The notes under the pieces were generated by a model, which worked only from the letters and a program-made list of their open reading frames with translations, had not been told where the DNA came from and made no database searches. A stretch of 64,000 nt of DNA from Enterobacter asburiae. GTDB lineage: Bacteria > Pseudomonadota > Gammaproteobacteria > Enterobacterales > Enterobacteriaceae. Of this stretch, positions 34,758 through 46,197 are shown piece by piece (positions within the stretch are counted from its first letter, which is position 1; each line of letters starts with the position of its first letter). The position numbers and the translations under genes are program-made. Location of the stretch: positions 124,001 to 188,000 of the forward strand of contig NZ_VRKN01000006.1 in the NCBI RefSeq assembly GCF_008080435.1. Reading direction: 5' to 3'.

Positions 34758-35603
34758 TTATTCACATCCCGCGCGGAATTCACTCGGGCTGGCGCCGGTA
34801 CATTTTTTAAATACCCGGGAGAAATAGAGCTGATCCTCAAAGCCCACGTTACGCCCCACGGTGGCGATCGGCATCCGGGTGGTGCTGAGCAGCAGCTTCG
34901 CCTGGCTGATGCGCTGATCCTCGCGCCAGCTCAAAACGCTGACGCCCAGCTGCTGGCGGAAAAGATGCGACAGCCGCGACGGCGACAGGCAAACGTGCTG
35001 CGCAACGCTGGCGATATCAAACTGACTATCGGCCAGGTGGTCGCTGATGTACTGGCAGGCGTCGCGCACGCGGTTATCCAGAGGCGGGTTAAGCGACTCG
35101 TTGATCGCCTCCATCCGTCGCAGCAGCAGCTGTTCGAGCAGGTTAATCGCCAGCAGTTCGGCGTAGCGCCCGCCAGCCTGTCCCGCCTCGATAATCTGCG
35201 CAAAAAGCTCGCGAAACTGCGCCAGATGAACCTCATCCGGACGATAAAAACCGGTGTGCGCAAAAATAGCCGGCCAGGAAAGCCACTCCTGCCAGTAGGC
35301 GCGCGGACGGAAGTAGACCCACTGGTGATACCACTCTTTGGCATCCGGATGACGGCCATAGTGGTGGATCTCTCCCGGCGGGAACAGCAGGATATCGCCC
35401 GGGCGGCAGACAAACTGCTGGTCACCGTTCTTGATGATCCCTTCCCCTCGCACGGTCAGGTTGAGGATATACCCTTTCATCCCGAGCGGTCGGTCGACGT
35501 AAAAGTCGAGATATCCCTCAGCCTCGATAGGGGTCAGTCCCGCCACAAGGTGCGCGTTAAACGAGTATCCCGGCAGCAGGGGATCGTTTTGCGTTTCGGC
35601 CAT
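34758..35603 (-). CDS. araC: Arabinose operon regulator AraC
   Basis: AraC binds arabinose and switches from a repressing loop to an activator of araBAD. The frame opens at 35639, but the ATG at 35603 gives [20 protein letters not shown] as in K-12. The protein has the N-terminal arabinose-binding cupin and dimer domain (about 1-170) and a C-terminal AraC helix-turn-helix pair (about 180-281). It ends FRAGCE at 281 residues, about eleven shorter than the K-12 form; Salmonella AraC has the same short end. The DNA-binding domain is complete. Confidence 0.97.
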   Translation of the reverse strand: MAETQNDPLLPGYSFNAHLVAGLTPIEAEGYLDFYVDRPLGMKGYILNLTVRGEGIIKNGDQQFVCRPGDILLFPPGEIHHYGRHPDAKEWYHQWVYFRPRAYWQEWLSWPAIFAHTGFYRPDEVHLAQFRELFAQIIEAGQAGGRYAELLAINLLEQLLLRRMEAINESLNPPLDNRVRDACQYISDHLADSQFDIASVAQHVCLSPSRLSHLFRQQLGVSVLSWREDQRISQAKLLLSTTRMPIATVGRNVGFEDQLYFSRVFKKCTGASPSEFRAGCE

Positions 35604-35940
35604 AGATTCAGTTCTCCCAAGGGTCCTGAAGGAAACCAATTGTCCATATCATTAAAAGCAGGTTAAAAATGGCCCGCGAAAAGATCCAAAAAGCATCACG
35701 CCGCTTTTACGTCCGCCATGTTTCAGCCTTTCCCCCTGATTTCTCCGCCAGAGCAGGCAGATAACCAGTAACAAAAGTGTCTATAAGTACGGCAGAAATG
35801 TCCACATTGAATATTTGCACGGCGTCACACTTTCCGTTGTAACAGCAATTTAGTCCATAAGATTAGCGGATCCTGCCTGACGACTTTTGTCCCCAGTCTC
35901 TAATGTTCTTCCATACCTGTTTTTTCGATGGAGCAACACC
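35604..35940. promoter_or_regulatory. araC-araBAD divergent control region
   Basis: The K-12 layout is recognisable. The pBAD -35 CTGACG (35877-35882) and -10 TAATGT (35901-35906) are 18 bases apart. AraC half-sites I1 (35843-35859) and I2 (35864-35880) start 21 bases apart. The CRP site is around 35812-35832 (TTTGC-N6-TCACA), and the araO1 area CTATAAGTACGGCAGAAATG is at 35781-35800. The stretch 35640-35780 holds the araC leader and I see nothing else in it. Site identity is by resemblance to remembered K-12 sequence. Confidence 0.88.
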
Positions 35941-37650
35941 ATGGCAATTGCGATTGGCCTCGATTTTGGCAGCGATTCAGTTCGCGCGCTGGCAGTGGAC
36001 TGTACGTCCGGCCAGGAGATAGCAACCAGCGTTGAGTGGTACCCGCGCTGGCAAGAGGGGCGCTACTGTGATGCGCCAAACAACCAGTTCCGCCACCACC
36101 CGCGTGACTATATCGAGTCGATGGAAGCGGCGATCAAAACCGTCCTCGCTGAACTGACGGACGCCCAGCGGGCTGAGATTGTCGGAATTGGCGTCGACAG
36201 CACCGGCTCCACGCCTGCCCCTGTGGATGCCGAAGGCCGCGTGCTGGCGCTGCGCCCGGAGTTTGCCGACAACCCGAATGCCATGTTCGTGCTGTGGAAA
36301 GACCATACCGCCGTGGAAGAAGCCGAAGCCATCACCCGCTTGTGCCATCAGCCGGGCAAAACCGACTATTCACGCTACATCGGCGGGATTTATTCCAGTG
36401 AATGGTTCTGGGCCAAGATCCTCCACGTCACCCGTGCCGATGCTTCCGTCGCGCAGGCTGCGGCGTCATGGGTTGAGCTGTGCGACTGGGTGCCTGCCCT
36501 GCTCTCCGGCACCACGCGTCCACAGGATATCCGCCGCGGTCGCTGCAGCGCCGGGCATAAATCCCTGTGGCATGAAAGCTGGGGCGGCCTGCCTCCGGCC
36601 GCGTTCTTCGATGAGCTCGACCCGATCCTCAACAAGAGCCTGACATACCCGCTGTTTACCGACACCTTCACCGCCGATATTCCCGTCGGCACCCTCTGCG
36701 AAGAGTGGGCGACGCGTCTCGGCCTGCCGCAGAACGTGGCCATCTCCGGCGGCGCCTTTGACTGCCATATGGGTGCTGTGGGCGCGGGTGCACAGCCCAA
36801 TACGCTGGTGAAAGTCATCGGCACATCAACCTGCGACATTCTGACGGCGGATAAAACCACCGTCGGTGACCGTGCGGTAAAAGGCATTTGTGGCCAGGTG
36901 GACGGCAGCGTGGTACCGGACTTTATCGGCCTCGAAGCGGGTCAGTCCGCGTTTGGCGATATCTATGCCTGGTTTGGCCGCGTGCTGGGCTGGCCGCTGG
37001 ATCAGCTGGCGGCAGCGCATCCTGAACTGAAAAGCCAGATTGCCGAAAGCAAAAAACAGCTTCTGCCTCAGTTGACTGAAGCCTGGGCAAAAAATCCGTC
37101 GCTCGACCACCTCCCGGTGGTACTTGACTGGTTTAACGGCCGCCGTACGCCGTTTGCGAACCAGCGTCTGAAAGGGGTGATCGCGGATCTCAACCTAGCA
37201 ACCGACGCCCCGGCGCTGTTTGGCGGCCTGATTGCCGCTACCGCCTTCGGTGCGCGCGCCATTATGGAGTGCTTCACCGAGCAAGGCATTGACGTGAATA
37301 ACGTGATGGCGCTGGGCGGTATCGCCCGTAAAAACCCGGTGATCATGCAGGCCTGCTGCGACGTGCTGAACCGTCCGCTACAGATTGTGGCCTCCGATCA
37401 GTGCTGTGCGCTGGGCGCGGCGATTTTCGCTGCCGTGGCCGCAGGCGTGCATGCCGATATTCCGGTCGCGCAGCAGCATATGGCAAGTGCCGTCGAAAAT
37501 ACGCTCCAGCCGCGTGCCCAGCAGGCACAACGCTTTGAACAACTTTATCAGCGCTACCAGCAATGGGCAAAAAGCGCCGAACTTCACTATCTCCCTGTCG
37601 CCGCCCCGGCCAAAAGCACCGCGGACACCACGGCAACCCTGACCCATTAA
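35941..37650 (+). CDS. araB: L-ribulokinase
   Basis: AraB phosphorylates L-ribulose at C5 with ATP. I chose the ATG at 35941, seven bases after GGAG; it starts [20 protein letters not shown] as in K-12 and gives 569 residues. The FGGY-kinase ATP motif [10 protein letters not shown] is at the N-terminus, and [20 protein letters not shown] near residue 460 is the second family signature. The frame open upstream covers the promoter and is not used. Confidence 0.98.
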   Translation: MAIAIGLDFGSDSVRALAVDCTSGQEIATSVEWYPRWQEGRYCDAPNNQFRHHPRDYIESMEAAIKTVLAELTDAQRAEIVGIGVDSTGSTPAPVDAEGRVLALRPEFADNPNAMFVLWKDHTAVEEAEAITRLCHQPGKTDYSRYIGGIYSSEWFWAKILHVTRADASVAQAAASWVELCDWVPALLSGTTRPQDIRRGRCSAGHKSLWHESWGGLPPAAFFDELDPILNKSLTYPLFTDTFTADIPVGTLCEEWATRLGLPQNVAISGGAFDCHMGAVGAGAQPNTLVKVIGTSTCDILTADKTTVGDRAVKGICGQVDGSVVPDFIGLEAGQSAFGDIYAWFGRVLGWPLDQLAAAHPELKSQIAESKKQLLPQLTEAWAKNPSLDHLPVVLDWFNGRRTPFANQRLKGVIADLNLATDAPALFGGLIAATAFGARAIMECFTEQGIDVNNVMALGGIARKNPVIMQACCDVLNRPLQIVASDQCCALGAAIFAAVAAGVHADIPVAQQHMASAVENTLQPRAQQAQRFEQLYQRYQQWAKSAELHYLPVAAPAKSTADTTATLTH

Positions 37651-37660
37651 GGACACGATG

Positions 37661-39163
37661 ATGACCATTTTTAATAACTATGAAGTGTGGTTTGTGATTG
37701 GCAGCCAGCATCTGTACGGACCGGAAGCGCTGCAGCAGGTGACGAAACATGCGGAGCACGTCGTTAACGCGCTGAACGCGGAAGCTAAACTGCCGTGCAA
37801 ACTGGTGCTGAAACCGCTGGGCACCACGCCGGATGAGATCACCCATATCTGCCGCGACGCCAACTACGACGATAAATGCGCAGGTCTGGTGGTGTGGCTG
37901 CACACCTTCTCGCCAGCAAAAATGTGGATCAACGGTCTGTCTATCCTCAACAAACCGCTGCTGCAGTTCCATACCCAGTTCAACGCCTCCCTGCCGTGGG
38001 ACAGCATCGACATGGACTTTATGAACCTGAACCAGACCGCACACGGCGGCCGCGAGTTCGGCTTCATCGGCGCGCGTATGCGTCAGCAGCACGCGGTGGT
38101 CACCGGCCACTGGCAGGATGGCAAGGCGCAACAACGTATCGGCTCCTGGATGCGTCAGGCGGTCTCTAAGCAGGACACCCGCCACCTGAAAGTGGTGCGT
38201 TTCGGTGACAACATGCGTGAAGTGGCGGTCACCGACGGCGACAAAGTGGCCGCGCAGATCAAGTTCGGCTTCTCGGTGAATACCTGGGCCGTGGGCGACC
38301 TGGTGCAGGTGGTGAATGAAATCAGCGACGGCGACGTGAGCGCGCTGGTGGACGAGTACGAAAGCAGCTACCGCCTGACGCCAGCGGCACAAATCAACGG
38401 CGACAAGCGCCAGAACGTGCTGGACGCGGCGCGCATCGAGCTGGGCATGAAGCGCTTCCTGGAACAGGGTGGTTTCCACGCCTTTACCACCACCTTTGAA
38501 GACCTCCACGGCCTGAAACAGCTGCCGGGTCTGGCAGTACAACGTCTGATGCAGCAGGGCTACGGCTTTGCGGGCGAAGGCGACTGGAAAACTGCCGCTC
38601 TGCTTCGCATCATGAAGGTGATGTCGACCGGTCTGCAGGGCGGCACCTCCTTTATGGAGGATTACACCTACCACTTCGAAAACGGCAACGACCTGGTGCT
38701 CGGCTCGCACATGCTGGAAGTGTGCCCTTCTATCGCCGTCGAAGAGAAACCGCTCCTCGACGTGCAGTATCTCGGCATCGGCGGTAAAGCGGATCCGGCA
38801 CGTCTGATCTTCAACACCCGTACGGGCCCGGCCATCAACGCCAGCCTGATCGATCTGGGCGATCGTTTCCGCCTGCTGGTGAACTGCGTCGATGCGGTAG
38901 AAACGCCGCACTCCCTGCCGAAACTGCCGGTAGCCAACGCCCTGTGGAAAGCGCAGCCAGACCTGCCAACCGCATCAGAGGCCTGGATCCTGGCCGGCGG
39001 CGCGCACCACACCGTGTTCAGCCATGCGCTGGATCTGAACGACATGCGTCAGTTCGCCGAGCTGCACGATATCGAGCTGACCGTCATTGATAACGATACC
39101 CGCCTGCCCGCCTTTAAAGACGCGCTGCGCTGGAACGAAGTCTATTACGGTTCAAAACGCTAA
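37661..39163 (+). CDS. araA: L-arabinose isomerase
   Basis: AraA converts L-arabinose to L-ribulose with Mn. Two ATGs stand side by side; the second (37661) has seven-base spacing from AAGGA and gives 500 residues starting [20 protein letters not shown], as in K-12. The metal-binding Glu/His residues lie in GEGDWKT (about 304), [10 protein letters not shown] (about 331), [10 protein letters not shown] (about 347) and [10 protein letters not shown] (about 446). Ten bases separate it from araB. Confidence 0.98.
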   Translation: MTIFNNYEVWFVIGSQHLYGPEALQQVTKHAEHVVNALNAEAKLPCKLVLKPLGTTPDEITHICRDANYDDKCAGLVVWLHTFSPAKMWINGLSILNKPLLQFHTQFNASLPWDSIDMDFMNLNQTAHGGREFGFIGARMRQQHAVVTGHWQDGKAQQRIGSWMRQAVSKQDTRHLKVVRFGDNMREVAVTDGDKVAAQIKFGFSVNTWAVGDLVQVVNEISDGDVSALVDEYESSYRLTPAAQINGDKRQNVLDAARIELGMKRFLEQGGFHAFTTTFEDLHGLKQLPGLAVQRLMQQGYGFAGEGDWKTAALLRIMKVMSTGLQGGTSFMEDYTYHFENGNDLVLGSHMLEVCPSIAVEEKPLLDVQYLGIGGKADPARLIFNTRTGPAINASLIDLGDRFRLLVNCVDAVETPHSLPKLPVANALWKAQPDLPTASEAWILAGGAHHTVFSHALDLNDMRQFAELHDIELTVIDNDTRLPAFKDALRWNEVYYGSKR

Positions 39164-39171
39164 GCCCTGAA

Positions 39172-39239
39172 TGCCCGGTGGTACTGCGTTTACCGGGCCT
39201 ACGGTTTTGTAGGCCGGATAAGCGCAGCGCCATCCGGCA
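39172..39239. repeat. REP/BIME element between araA and araD
   Basis: Two REP units face each other: CCCGGTGGTACTGCGTTTACCGGGCCTAC followed by GTAGGCCGGATAAGCGCAGCGCCATCCGGC. The unit ends one to two bases before the AGGAG site of araD. A nearly identical copy lies after araD. Such elements stabilise upstream mRNA and can lower expression of the gene behind. Confidence 0.92.
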
Positions 39240-39249
39240 GGAGATAACA

Positions 39250-39945
39250 ATGTTAGACGATCTCAAACGTCAGGTGCTCGAAGCCAACCTGGCGCTGCCG
39301 AAACATAATCTGGTGACCCTGACCTGGGGCAACGTCAGCGCCGTTGACCGGGAAAAAGGCGTGTTCGTGATTAAGCCTTCCGGCGTGGATTACACAATGA
39401 TGACCGCAGAAGACATGGTGGTGGTCAGCATCGAAACGGGTGAAGTGGTTGAAGGCAACAAAAAGCCCTCCTCCGATACGCCCACCCACCGCCTGCTGTA
39501 TCAGGCATTCCCGACCATCGGCGGCATTGTGCATACCCATTCGCGCCATGCGACCATCTGGGCGCAGGCGGGCCAGTCCATCCCGGCGACTGGCACCACC
39601 CACGCGGACTACTTTTACGGCACCATTCCCTGCACGCGTCTGATGACCGATGCGGAGATTAACGGTGAGTACGAGTGGGAAACCGGCAACGTGATTGTTG
39701 AAACCTTCGAAAAACAGGGGATCGACGCGGCGCAAATGCCCGGCGTGCTGGTGCACTCCCACGGCCCGTTTGCCTGGGGTAAAAACGCAGAAGACGCGGT
39801 GCATAACGCTATCGTCCTCGAAGAGGTGGCCTATATGGGGATCTTCTGTCGCCAGCTGGCGCCGCAGCTGCCGGATATGCAGCAAACCCTGCTGGATAAG
39901 CATTACCTGCGCAAGCACGGTGCGAAGGCGTATTACGGGCAGTAG
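39250..39945 (+). CDS. araD: L-ribulose-5-phosphate 4-epimerase
   Basis: AraD converts L-ribulose 5-phosphate to D-xylulose 5-phosphate, linking arabinose to the pentose phosphate pathway. The ATG at 39250 follows AGGAG and gives 231 residues, the K-12 length. The class II aldolase-like zinc site is visible as HTHSRH (about 95-100) and HSHGPFAWG (about 169). The frame open upstream to 39178 runs through the REP element and is rejected. Confidence 0.98.
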   Translation: MLDDLKRQVLEANLALPKHNLVTLTWGNVSAVDREKGVFVIKPSGVDYTMMTAEDMVVVSIETGEVVEGNKKPSSDTPTHRLLYQAFPTIGGIVHTHSRHATIWAQAGQSIPATGTTHADYFYGTIPCTRLMTDAEINGEYEWETGNVIVETFEKQGIDAAQMPGVLVHSHGPFAWGKNAEDAVHNAIVLEEVAYMGIFCRQLAPQLPDMQQTLLDKHYLRKHGAKAYYGQ

Positions 39946-39950
39946 CTCAT

Positions 39951-40019
39951 CGCCCGGTGGCGCTGCGCTTACCGGGCCTACGGAACCTGTAGGCCGGATA
40001 AGCGCAGCGCCATCCGGCA
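39951..40019. repeat. REP/BIME element after araD
   Basis: A second inverted REP pair, differing from the one before araD at a few positions in its left arm and central loop (TACTGCGTT versus CGCTGCGCT; TTTT versus AACC). Its right arm GTAGGCCGGATAAGCGCAGC is identical. It lies five bases after the araD stop. Confidence 0.92.
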
Positions 40020-40028
40020 AAACCAGCA

Positions 40029-40044
40029 CTGTATAAAACCCCAG
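40029..40044 (+). promoter_or_regulatory. LexA-like box at polB
   Basis: CTGTATAAAACCCCAG fits the SOS pattern CTGT-N8-ACAG except for one base in the right half (CCAG). K-12 has a LexA box at the same place with ACAG. A TATAAT lies at 40065-40070, putting the box over the -35 region. The weakened half-site suggests a weaker LexA grip than in K-12. Confidence 0.65.
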
Positions 40045-40056
40045 CAAACACCCCTC

Positions 40057-40090
40057 AACCAGGCTATAATCAGGCCTGGTTTTGTTTTAT
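40057..40090 (+). terminator. Terminator-like hairpin after araBAD
   Basis: AACCAGGC (40057-40064) pairs perfectly with GCCTGGTT (40074-40081) around a nine-base loop, followed by TTGTTTTAT. This could end the araBAD transcript. The loop holds TATAAT, the likely -10 of polB, so terminator and promoter are superimposed. Confidence 0.55.
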
Positions 40091-40101
40091 GGGATAACGG
40101 C

Positions 40102-42459
40102 GTGGCGCAGGCGCAAGAAGGTTTTTTACTGACCCGACACTGGCGGGATACCCCTCAGGGTACCGAGGTCGCGTTCTGGCTGGCAACCGATAACGGTCCG
40201 CTACACGTTACGCTGCCCCCGCAGGAATCCGTGGCCTTTATTCCTGAAGCCCACGTCGAGAAGGTGAAGCAGCTGCTGCGCGGCGAAAACGGCTGGCGCA
40301 TCACCCCGCTTGAACTGAAAGATTTCCACCGCCAGCCGGTTTACGGCCTCTACTGTCGCGCCCATCGTCAGCTGATGCGCTATGAAAAACTGCTCCGCGA
40401 GGCGGGCGTGACGCTCTACGAAGCCGATATCCGCCCACCGGAACGCTTTCTGATGGAGCGGTTTATTACCGCCCCCGTCTGGGTCGATGGCGCTGAGCAA
40501 AACGGCAGCCTCATTAAGGCTCGCCTGAAGCCCAATCCGCACTATCGCCCACCGCTGAAGTGGGTATCACTGGATATCGAAACCACCCGTCACGGCGAGC
40601 TGTACTGCATTGGCCTGGAAGGCTGCGGCGATCGGGTTGTCTATATGCTCGGGCCGCCGAATGGCGATGCCTCCGCGCTGGATTTCCGGCTTGAGTACGT
40701 CAGCAGCCGCCCGCAGCTGCTGGAGAAGCTTAATCAGTGGTTTGCCGACTACGATCCCGACGTCCTGATCGGCTGGAACGTGGTGCAGTTCGACCTGCGC
40801 GTGCTGCAAAAGCACGCCGAGCGCTACCGCATCCCGCTGATGCTGGGGCGCGGAAACAGCGAGCTGGAATGGCGCGAACACGGTTTTAAGAACGGCGTTT
40901 TCTTCGCGCAGGCTAACGGTCGCCTGATTATCGACGGCATTGAGGCGCTAAAATCCGCCTTCTGGAACTTCTCTTCATTCTCCCTTGAAGCGGTCGCGCA
41001 GGAGCTGCTTGGCGAGGGTAAATCCATCGACAACCCCTGGGACAGAATGGATGAGATCGACCGGCGCTTTAACGAAGACAAACCGGCGCTCGCCACCTAT
41101 AACCTGAAAGACTGCGAGCTGGTCACGCAGATATTCCACAAAACCGAGATCATGCCGTTCCTGCTGGAGCGCGCGACGGTGAACGGTCTTGCGGTCGACA
41201 GGCACGGTGGATCGGTTGCTGCCTTTAGCCACCTCTATTTTCCACGGATGCACCGGGCAGGATACGTCGCCCCCAATCTCGGAGACGTGCCGCCGCAGGC
41301 GAGCCCCGGCGGATATGTCATGGATTCGCGTCCGGGGTTATACGACTCGGTTCTGGTCCTCGACTACAAAAGCCTGTACCCGTCGATTATCCGCACCTTC
41401 CTGATCGATCCCGTCGGGCTGGTTGAGGGCATGGCCCAGCCGGATGGTGAGCACAGCACCGAAGGCTTCCTCGGTGCACGCTTCTCGCGGGCAAAACACT
41501 GCCTGCCTGAAATTGTGGGAAACATCTGGCACGGCCGCGATGAGGCCAAGCGCCACGGCAATAAGCCGCTATCACAGGCGCTGAAAATCATCATGAACGC
41601 CTTTTACGGCGTGCTGGGTACCAGCGCCTGCCGCTTCTTCGACCCGCGTCTGGCCTCCTCGATCACCATGCGCGGACACGAGATCATGCGCCAGACCAAA
41701 GCGCTGATTGAGTCCCGGGGCTATGACGTCATCTACGGCGACACGGACTCCACCTTTGTGTGGCTTAAGGGTCCACATTCAGAAGCCGACGCCGCGCAAA
41801 TCGGCAAAGCGCTGGTCGCCTTCGTGAACGACTGGTGGCAGGAAAATTTGCAGAAAGAGCGGTTAACCAGCGCGCTGGAGCTGGAATTTGAAACCCATTT
41901 CGCCCGCTTTTTAATGCCCACCATTCGCGGTACCGATCAGGGCAGCAAGAAGCGCTACGCCGGGCTGATTCAGGAAGGCGACGCGCAGCGGATGGTTTTT
42001 AAAGGGCTGGAAACGGTGCGTACCGACTGGACGCCGCTGGCGCAGCAGTTCCAGCAGACGCTCTATCTGCGGGTGTTCCGCAATGAGCCGTATCAGGAAT
42101 ACGTGCGCGAGACGATAGCCAGCCTGATGGCGGGCGAACTTGACGCGCAGCTGGTGTACCGCAAGCGCCTGCGCCGCCCGCTGGCGGAGTACCAGCGTAA
42201 CGTTCCTCCGCACGTACGCGCCGCGCGTCTTGCGGATGAAGAAAATGTCCGCCGTGGCCGCGCGCCGCAGTATCAAAACCGGGGAACCATCAAATACGTC
42301 TGGACCATTAGCGGCCCGGAACCCGTGGATTATCAGCATTCTCCTCTGGATTACGAACACTATCTGACGCGTCAGCTTCAGCCGGTTGCCGACGGAATTT
42401 TGCCCTTCATCGACGATGATTTTGCTACACTAGTGACAGGGCAACTTGGCCTATTTTGA
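40102..42459 (+). CDS. polB: DNA polymerase II
   Basis: PolB is the SOS-induced family B polymerase for replication restart and bypass. The 785 residues (K-12 has 783) start with GTG at 40102, as in K-12. The 3'-5' exonuclease motif DIETT is near residue 156; the polymerase motifs [10 protein letters not shown] (near 418), [12 protein letters not shown] (near 495) and YGDTDSTF (near 544) are intact. It lies behind araD, as in K-12, and ends in QLGLF, the family's clamp-binding tail. Confidence 0.98.
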   Translation: MAQAQEGFLLTRHWRDTPQGTEVAFWLATDNGPLHVTLPPQESVAFIPEAHVEKVKQLLRGENGWRITPLELKDFHRQPVYGLYCRAHRQLMRYEKLLREAGVTLYEADIRPPERFLMERFITAPVWVDGAEQNGSLIKARLKPNPHYRPPLKWVSLDIETTRHGELYCIGLEGCGDRVVYMLGPPNGDASALDFRLEYVSSRPQLLEKLNQWFADYDPDVLIGWNVVQFDLRVLQKHAERYRIPLMLGRGNSELEWREHGFKNGVFFAQANGRLIIDGIEALKSAFWNFSSFSLEAVAQELLGEGKSIDNPWDRMDEIDRRFNEDKPALATYNLKDCELVTQIFHKTEIMPFLLERATVNGLAVDRHGGSVAAFSHLYFPRMHRAGYVAPNLGDVPPQASPGGYVMDSRPGLYDSVLVLDYKSLYPSIIRTFLIDPVGLVEGMAQPDGEHSTEGFLGARFSRAKHCLPEIVGNIWHGRDEAKRHGNKPLSQALKIIMNAFYGVLGTSACRFFDPRLASSITMRGHEIMRQTKALIESRGYDVIYGDTDSTFVWLKGPHSEADAAQIGKALVAFVNDWWQENLQKERLTSALELEFETHFARFLMPTIRGTDQGSKKRYAGLIQEGDAQRMVFKGLETVRTDWTPLAQQFQQTLYLRVFRNEPYQEYVRETIASLMAGELDAQLVYRKRLRRPLAEYQRNVPPHVRAARLADEENVRRGRAPQYQNRGTIKYVWTISGPEPVDYQHSPLDYEHYLTRQLQPVADGILPFIDDDFATLVTGQLGLF

Positions 42460-42587
42460 CGCGTGACGAAATGGCTGCCATCCAGTACCATAGCGCCCTT
42501 TCCATTCCCGGACCCATTTTTCGATGACCGTCTTTTTTGACGGGGGTCGAACTATTGCCTGCAATTAAAGATTAGAGCCGAACAACT

Positions 42588-45494
42588 ATGCCTTTTACAC
42601 TTGGTCAACGCTGGATCAGCGATACAGAAAGCGAACTTGGATTAGGAACCGTCGTTGCAATCGATACGCGTATGGTAACCCTCCTCTTCCCTGCCACCGG
42701 TGAAAACCGTCTGTACGCTCGCAATGACTCCCCTGTGACCCGCGTGATGTTTAATCCGGGTGACACCGTGACCAGCCATGACGGCTGGCAGCTCAAGATT
42801 GAAGACGTAAAAGAAGAGAATGGACTGCTCGCCTACATCGGGACTCGTCTGGACACCGATGAGGCCAATGTCATCCTGCGTGAAGTGCTGCTCGACAGCA
42901 AACTGGTGTTCAGTAAGCCGCAGGACCGCCTGTTTGCCGGGCAAATCGACCGTATGGATCGCTTCTCGCTGCGCTATCGCGCGCGTAAGTTCCAGAGTGA
43001 ACAGTACCGCATGCCGTGGAGCGGCCTGCGCGGCCAGCGCACCAGCCTGATTCCCCACCAGTTGAACATCGCCCATGACGTGGGCCGTCGTCACGCGCCG
43101 CGCGTGCTGCTGGCAGATGAAGTGGGCCTGGGTAAAACCATCGAAGCGGGCATGATCCTGCATCAACAGCTGCTTTCCGGCGCTGCCGAACGCGTGCTGA
43201 TTGTGGTACCAGAAACCCTGCAGCACCAATGGCTGGTGGAGATGCTGCGCCGCTTCAACCTGCGTTTCTCTCTGTTCGATGACGAACGTTATGCCGAAGC
43301 GCAGCACGATACCGACAACCCGTTTGAAACCGAACAGCTGGTCATTTGCTCCCTGGACTTCGTGCGCCGCAGCAAGCAGCGTCTTGAGCACCTGTGCGAT
43401 GCCGAGTGGGACATTATGGTCGTTGACGAAGCGCACCATCTGGTCTGGAGCGAAGACGCGCCGAGCCGCGAATATATGGCTATCGAGCAGCTTGCCGAGC
43501 GCGTGCCTGGCGTTCTGCTGCTGACCGCAACGCCGGAGCAGCTGGGTCTGGAAAGCCACTTCGCCCGCTTGCGCCTGCTCGATCCAAACCGTTTCCACGA
43601 CTTTGCGCAGTTCGTGGAAGAACAGAATAACTACCGTCCAGTCGCGGATGCCGTCGCCATGCTGCTGGCAGGCAAGCGTCTTTCCAATGACGAACTCAAC
43701 ACCCTGAGCGATCTGATTGGCGAGCAGGACATCGAGCCGCTTTTGCAGGCCGCGAACAGCGAGAGCGACAACGCGGAATCCGCGCGTCAAGAGCTGATCG
43801 ACATGCTGATGGACCGCCACGGTACCAGCCGCGTGCTGTTCCGAAACACCCGTAATGGCGTGAAAGGCTTCCCGAAACGCGAGCTGCACACCATCAAGCT
43901 GCCGCTGCCGACGCAGTATCAGACGGCGATTAAAGTCTCCGGCATTATGGGTGCGCGCAAAACTCAGGAAGAGCGCGCCCGCGACATGCTTTATCCGGAA
44001 CAAATCTACCAGGAATTTGAAGGCGATACCGGCACCTGGTGGAACTTCGATCCGCGCGTGGAGTGGCTGATGGGCTACCTGACCGCGCACCGCTCCCAGA
44101 AAGTGCTGGTGATCTGCGCCAAAGCGGCCACCGCACTGCAGCTGGAGCAGGTCCTGCGCGAGCGCGAAGGTATTCGTGCCGCCGTGTTCCACGAAGGCAT
44201 GTCCATCGTTGAACGCGACCGCGCCGCGGCGTGGTTCGGGGAAGAGGACAGCGGCGCACAGGTTCTGCTGTGCTCGGAAATCGGCTCTGAAGGCCGTAAC
44301 TTCCAGTTCGCCAGCAACCTGGTGATGTTCGATCTGCCGTTTAACCCGGATCTGCTGGAGCAGCGTATCGGTCGTCTGGATCGTATCGGTCAGGCGCATG
44401 ATATTCAGATCCACGTGCCGTATCTGGAAAAAACCGCGCAGTCCGTGCTGGTACGCTGGTTCCACGAAGGTCTGGATGCGTTTGAACATACCTGCCCGAC
44501 GGGCCGCACCATTTACGATCAGGTGCATGGCGATCTGATCGGTTACCTGGCGGCACCGGAAACCGCGGAAGGGTTTGATGAGCTGATCAAGTCCTGCCGT
44601 GAGAAGCACGACGCGCTGAAAGCGCAGCTGGAGCAGGGCCGCGACCGCCTGCTGGAGATCCACTCCAACGGCGGTGAAAAAGCGCAGGCGCTTGCCGAGA
44701 GCATTGAAGAACAAGATGATGACACCAGTCTGATCAGCTTCTCCATGAACCTGTTCGACATCGTCGGCATCAACCAGGACGACCGTGGCGAGAACCTGAT
44801 TGTCCTGACCCCGTCCGATCACATGCTGGTTCCGGATTTCCCGGGCCTGCCGGAAGATGGCTGTACCATCACCTTTGAGCGTGATGTGGCGCTGTCCCGC
44901 GAAGATGCCCAGTTTATCACCTGGGAGCACCCGCTGATCCGCAACGGTCTGGATCTGATCCTGTCCGGCGATACCGGCAGCAGCACCATCTCCCTGTTGA
45001 AAAATAAGGCGCTGCCAGTGGGCACCCTGCTGGTGGAGCTGATCTACGTTGTGGAAGCGCAGGCACCGAAACAGTTGCAGCTCACCCGCTTCCTGCCGCC
45101 AACGCCCGTCCGCCTGCTGCTGGACAAAAACGGCGCGAACCTGGCGGGACAGGTTGAATTCGAGAGTTTCAACCGACAGCTGAGCGCGGTAAACCGTCAT
45201 ACGGGCAGCAAGCTGGTTAACGCGGTACAGCAGGATGTGCACGCTATTCTGCAACTGGGCGAAACCCAGATTGAAAAAGCGGCCAGAGCGCTGATTGACG
45301 CCGCGCGCAGTGAAGCCGACGAGAAACTGTCTGCGGAGCTGTCCCGTCTGGAAGCGTTAAAAGCAGTCAACCCGAACATCCGTGACGACGAGCTGGCGGC
45401 GATTGAAAGCAACCGTCAGCAGGTGCTGGAAAGCCTGAACCAGGCAAGCTGGCGTCTGGATGCCCTGCGTCTTATCGTTGTGACGCATCAGTAA
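42588..45494 (+). CDS. rapA: RNA polymerase-associated Swi2/Snf2 ATPase RapA
   Basis: RapA (HepA) binds RNA polymerase and helps recycle it after termination. The 968 residues match K-12. Two N-terminal Tudor-like domains precede the helicase core with Walker [13 protein letters not shown] (about 177), DEAH in [10 protein letters not shown] (about 280) and the C-terminal lobe with [13 protein letters not shown] (about 600). The polB-rapA gap of 128 bases includes GACCGTC-TTTTTT-GACGG, a small hairpin of unknown role. Confidence 0.98.
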   Translation: MPFTLGQRWISDTESELGLGTVVAIDTRMVTLLFPATGENRLYARNDSPVTRVMFNPGDTVTSHDGWQLKIEDVKEENGLLAYIGTRLDTDEANVILREVLLDSKLVFSKPQDRLFAGQIDRMDRFSLRYRARKFQSEQYRMPWSGLRGQRTSLIPHQLNIAHDVGRRHAPRVLLADEVGLGKTIEAGMILHQQLLSGAAERVLIVVPETLQHQWLVEMLRRFNLRFSLFDDERYAEAQHDTDNPFETEQLVICSLDFVRRSKQRLEHLCDAEWDIMVVDEAHHLVWSEDAPSREYMAIEQLAERVPGVLLLTATPEQLGLESHFARLRLLDPNRFHDFAQFVEEQNNYRPVADAVAMLLAGKRLSNDELNTLSDLIGEQDIEPLLQAANSESDNAESARQELIDMLMDRHGTSRVLFRNTRNGVKGFPKRELHTIKLPLPTQYQTAIKVSGIMGARKTQEERARDMLYPEQIYQEFEGDTGTWWNFDPRVEWLMGYLTAHRSQKVLVICAKAATALQLEQVLREREGIRAAVFHEGMSIVERDRAAAWFGEEDSGAQVLLCSEIGSEGRNFQFASNLVMFDLPFNPDLLEQRIGRLDRIGQAHDIQIHVPYLEKTAQSVLVRWFHEGLDAFEHTCPTGRTIYDQVHGDLIGYLAAPETAEGFDELIKSCREKHDALKAQLEQGRDRLLEIHSNGGEKAQALAESIEEQDDDTSLISFSMNLFDIVGINQDDRGENLIVLTPSDHMLVPDFPGLPEDGCTITFERDVALSREDAQFITWEHPLIRNGLDLILSGDTGSSTISLLKNKALPVGTLLVELIYVVEAQAPKQLQLTRFLPPTPVRLLLDKNGANLAGQVEFESFNRQLSAVNRHTGSKLVNAVQQDVHAILQLGETQIEKAARALIDAARSEADEKLSAELSRLEALKAVNPNIRDDELAAIESNRQQVLESLNQASWRLDALRLIVVTHQ

Positions 45495-45506
45495 ACGGAG
45501 CGCAAG

Positions 45507-46166
45507 ATGGTGATGGAGCCTTACAATCCGCCGCAGGATCCCTGGCTGGTCATTCTGTATCAGGATGAACACATTATGGTGGTCAACAAGCCCAGCGGCC
45601 TGTTGTCCGTGCCGGGGCGTCTGGATGAGCACAAAGACAGCGTGATGACGCGCATCCAGCGCGATTATCCGCAGGCGGAGTCTGTCCATCGCCTGGATAT
45701 GGCCACCAGCGGCGTGATTGTGGTGGCGCTGAATAAAGCGGCGGAACGCGAGTTAAAGCGCCAGTTCCGCGAGCGCGAGCCGAAAAAGCAGTATGTCGCC
45801 CGCGTCTGGGGCCACCCCGCGCAGGCGGAAGGGCTGGTGGATTTACCGCTGATATGCGACTGGCCGAACCGGCCAAAGCAGAAGGTGTGTTATGAAACCG
45901 GCAAGGCCGCGCAAACCGAGTATGAAGTGCTGGAGTACGCGCCGGATAATACCGCGCGCGTCCTGCTTAAGCCGATTACCGGACGTTCACACCAGCTGCG
46001 CGTGCATATGCTTGCGCTGGGTCATCCGATTCTGGGCGACCGATTTTACGCTCCGCCTGAAGCGCTGGCCTTAGCGCCACGTCTGCAGCTGCACGCGCAG
46101 ACGCTCACCATCACCCATCCGGCCTTCGGTAACGCGATGACGTTTAAAGCCCCGGTAGACTTCTAA
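45507..46166 (+). CDS. rluA: 23S rRNA/tRNA pseudouridine synthase RluA
   Basis: RluA makes pseudouridine at position 746 of 23S rRNA and 32 of several tRNAs. The 219 residues match K-12. The catalytic Asp lies in HRLDMATSGV (about 61-70), and ITGRSHQLRVHM is the second RluA-family motif. It starts twelve bases after rapA, so the two are likely co-transcribed, and it ends at a two-way terminator. Confidence 0.97.
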   Translation: MVMEPYNPPQDPWLVILYQDEHIMVVNKPSGLLSVPGRLDEHKDSVMTRIQRDYPQAESVHRLDMATSGVIVVALNKAAERELKRQFREREPKKQYVARVWGHPAQAEGLVDLPLICDWPNRPKQKVCYETGKAAQTEYEVLEYAPDNTARVLLKPITGRSHQLRVHMLALGHPILGDRFYAPPEALALAPRLQLHAQTLTITHPAFGNAMTFKAPVDF

Positions 46167-46168
46167 AG

Positions 46169-46197
46169 AAAAAGCCCGACACCGTCGGGCTTTCTCT
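46169..46197. terminator. Bidirectional terminator between rluA and djlA
   Basis: AAAGCCCGAC (46171-46180) pairs with GTCGGGCTTT (46184-46193) around ACC. The A/T-rich arms give a U-run on both strands, fitting convergent rluA and djlA. Confidence 0.9.

Noticed and set aside
37343-38911. 522-codon antisense frame opposite araA
   Set aside because: A shadow of araA; the composition is that of reversed coding sequence.
42642-45254. 870-codon open frame opposite rapA
   Set aside because: It mirrors a highly conserved, certain gene on the other strand. Codon bias of G+C-rich genes commonly leaves the antisense frame open. No ribosome site or family motif was seen.
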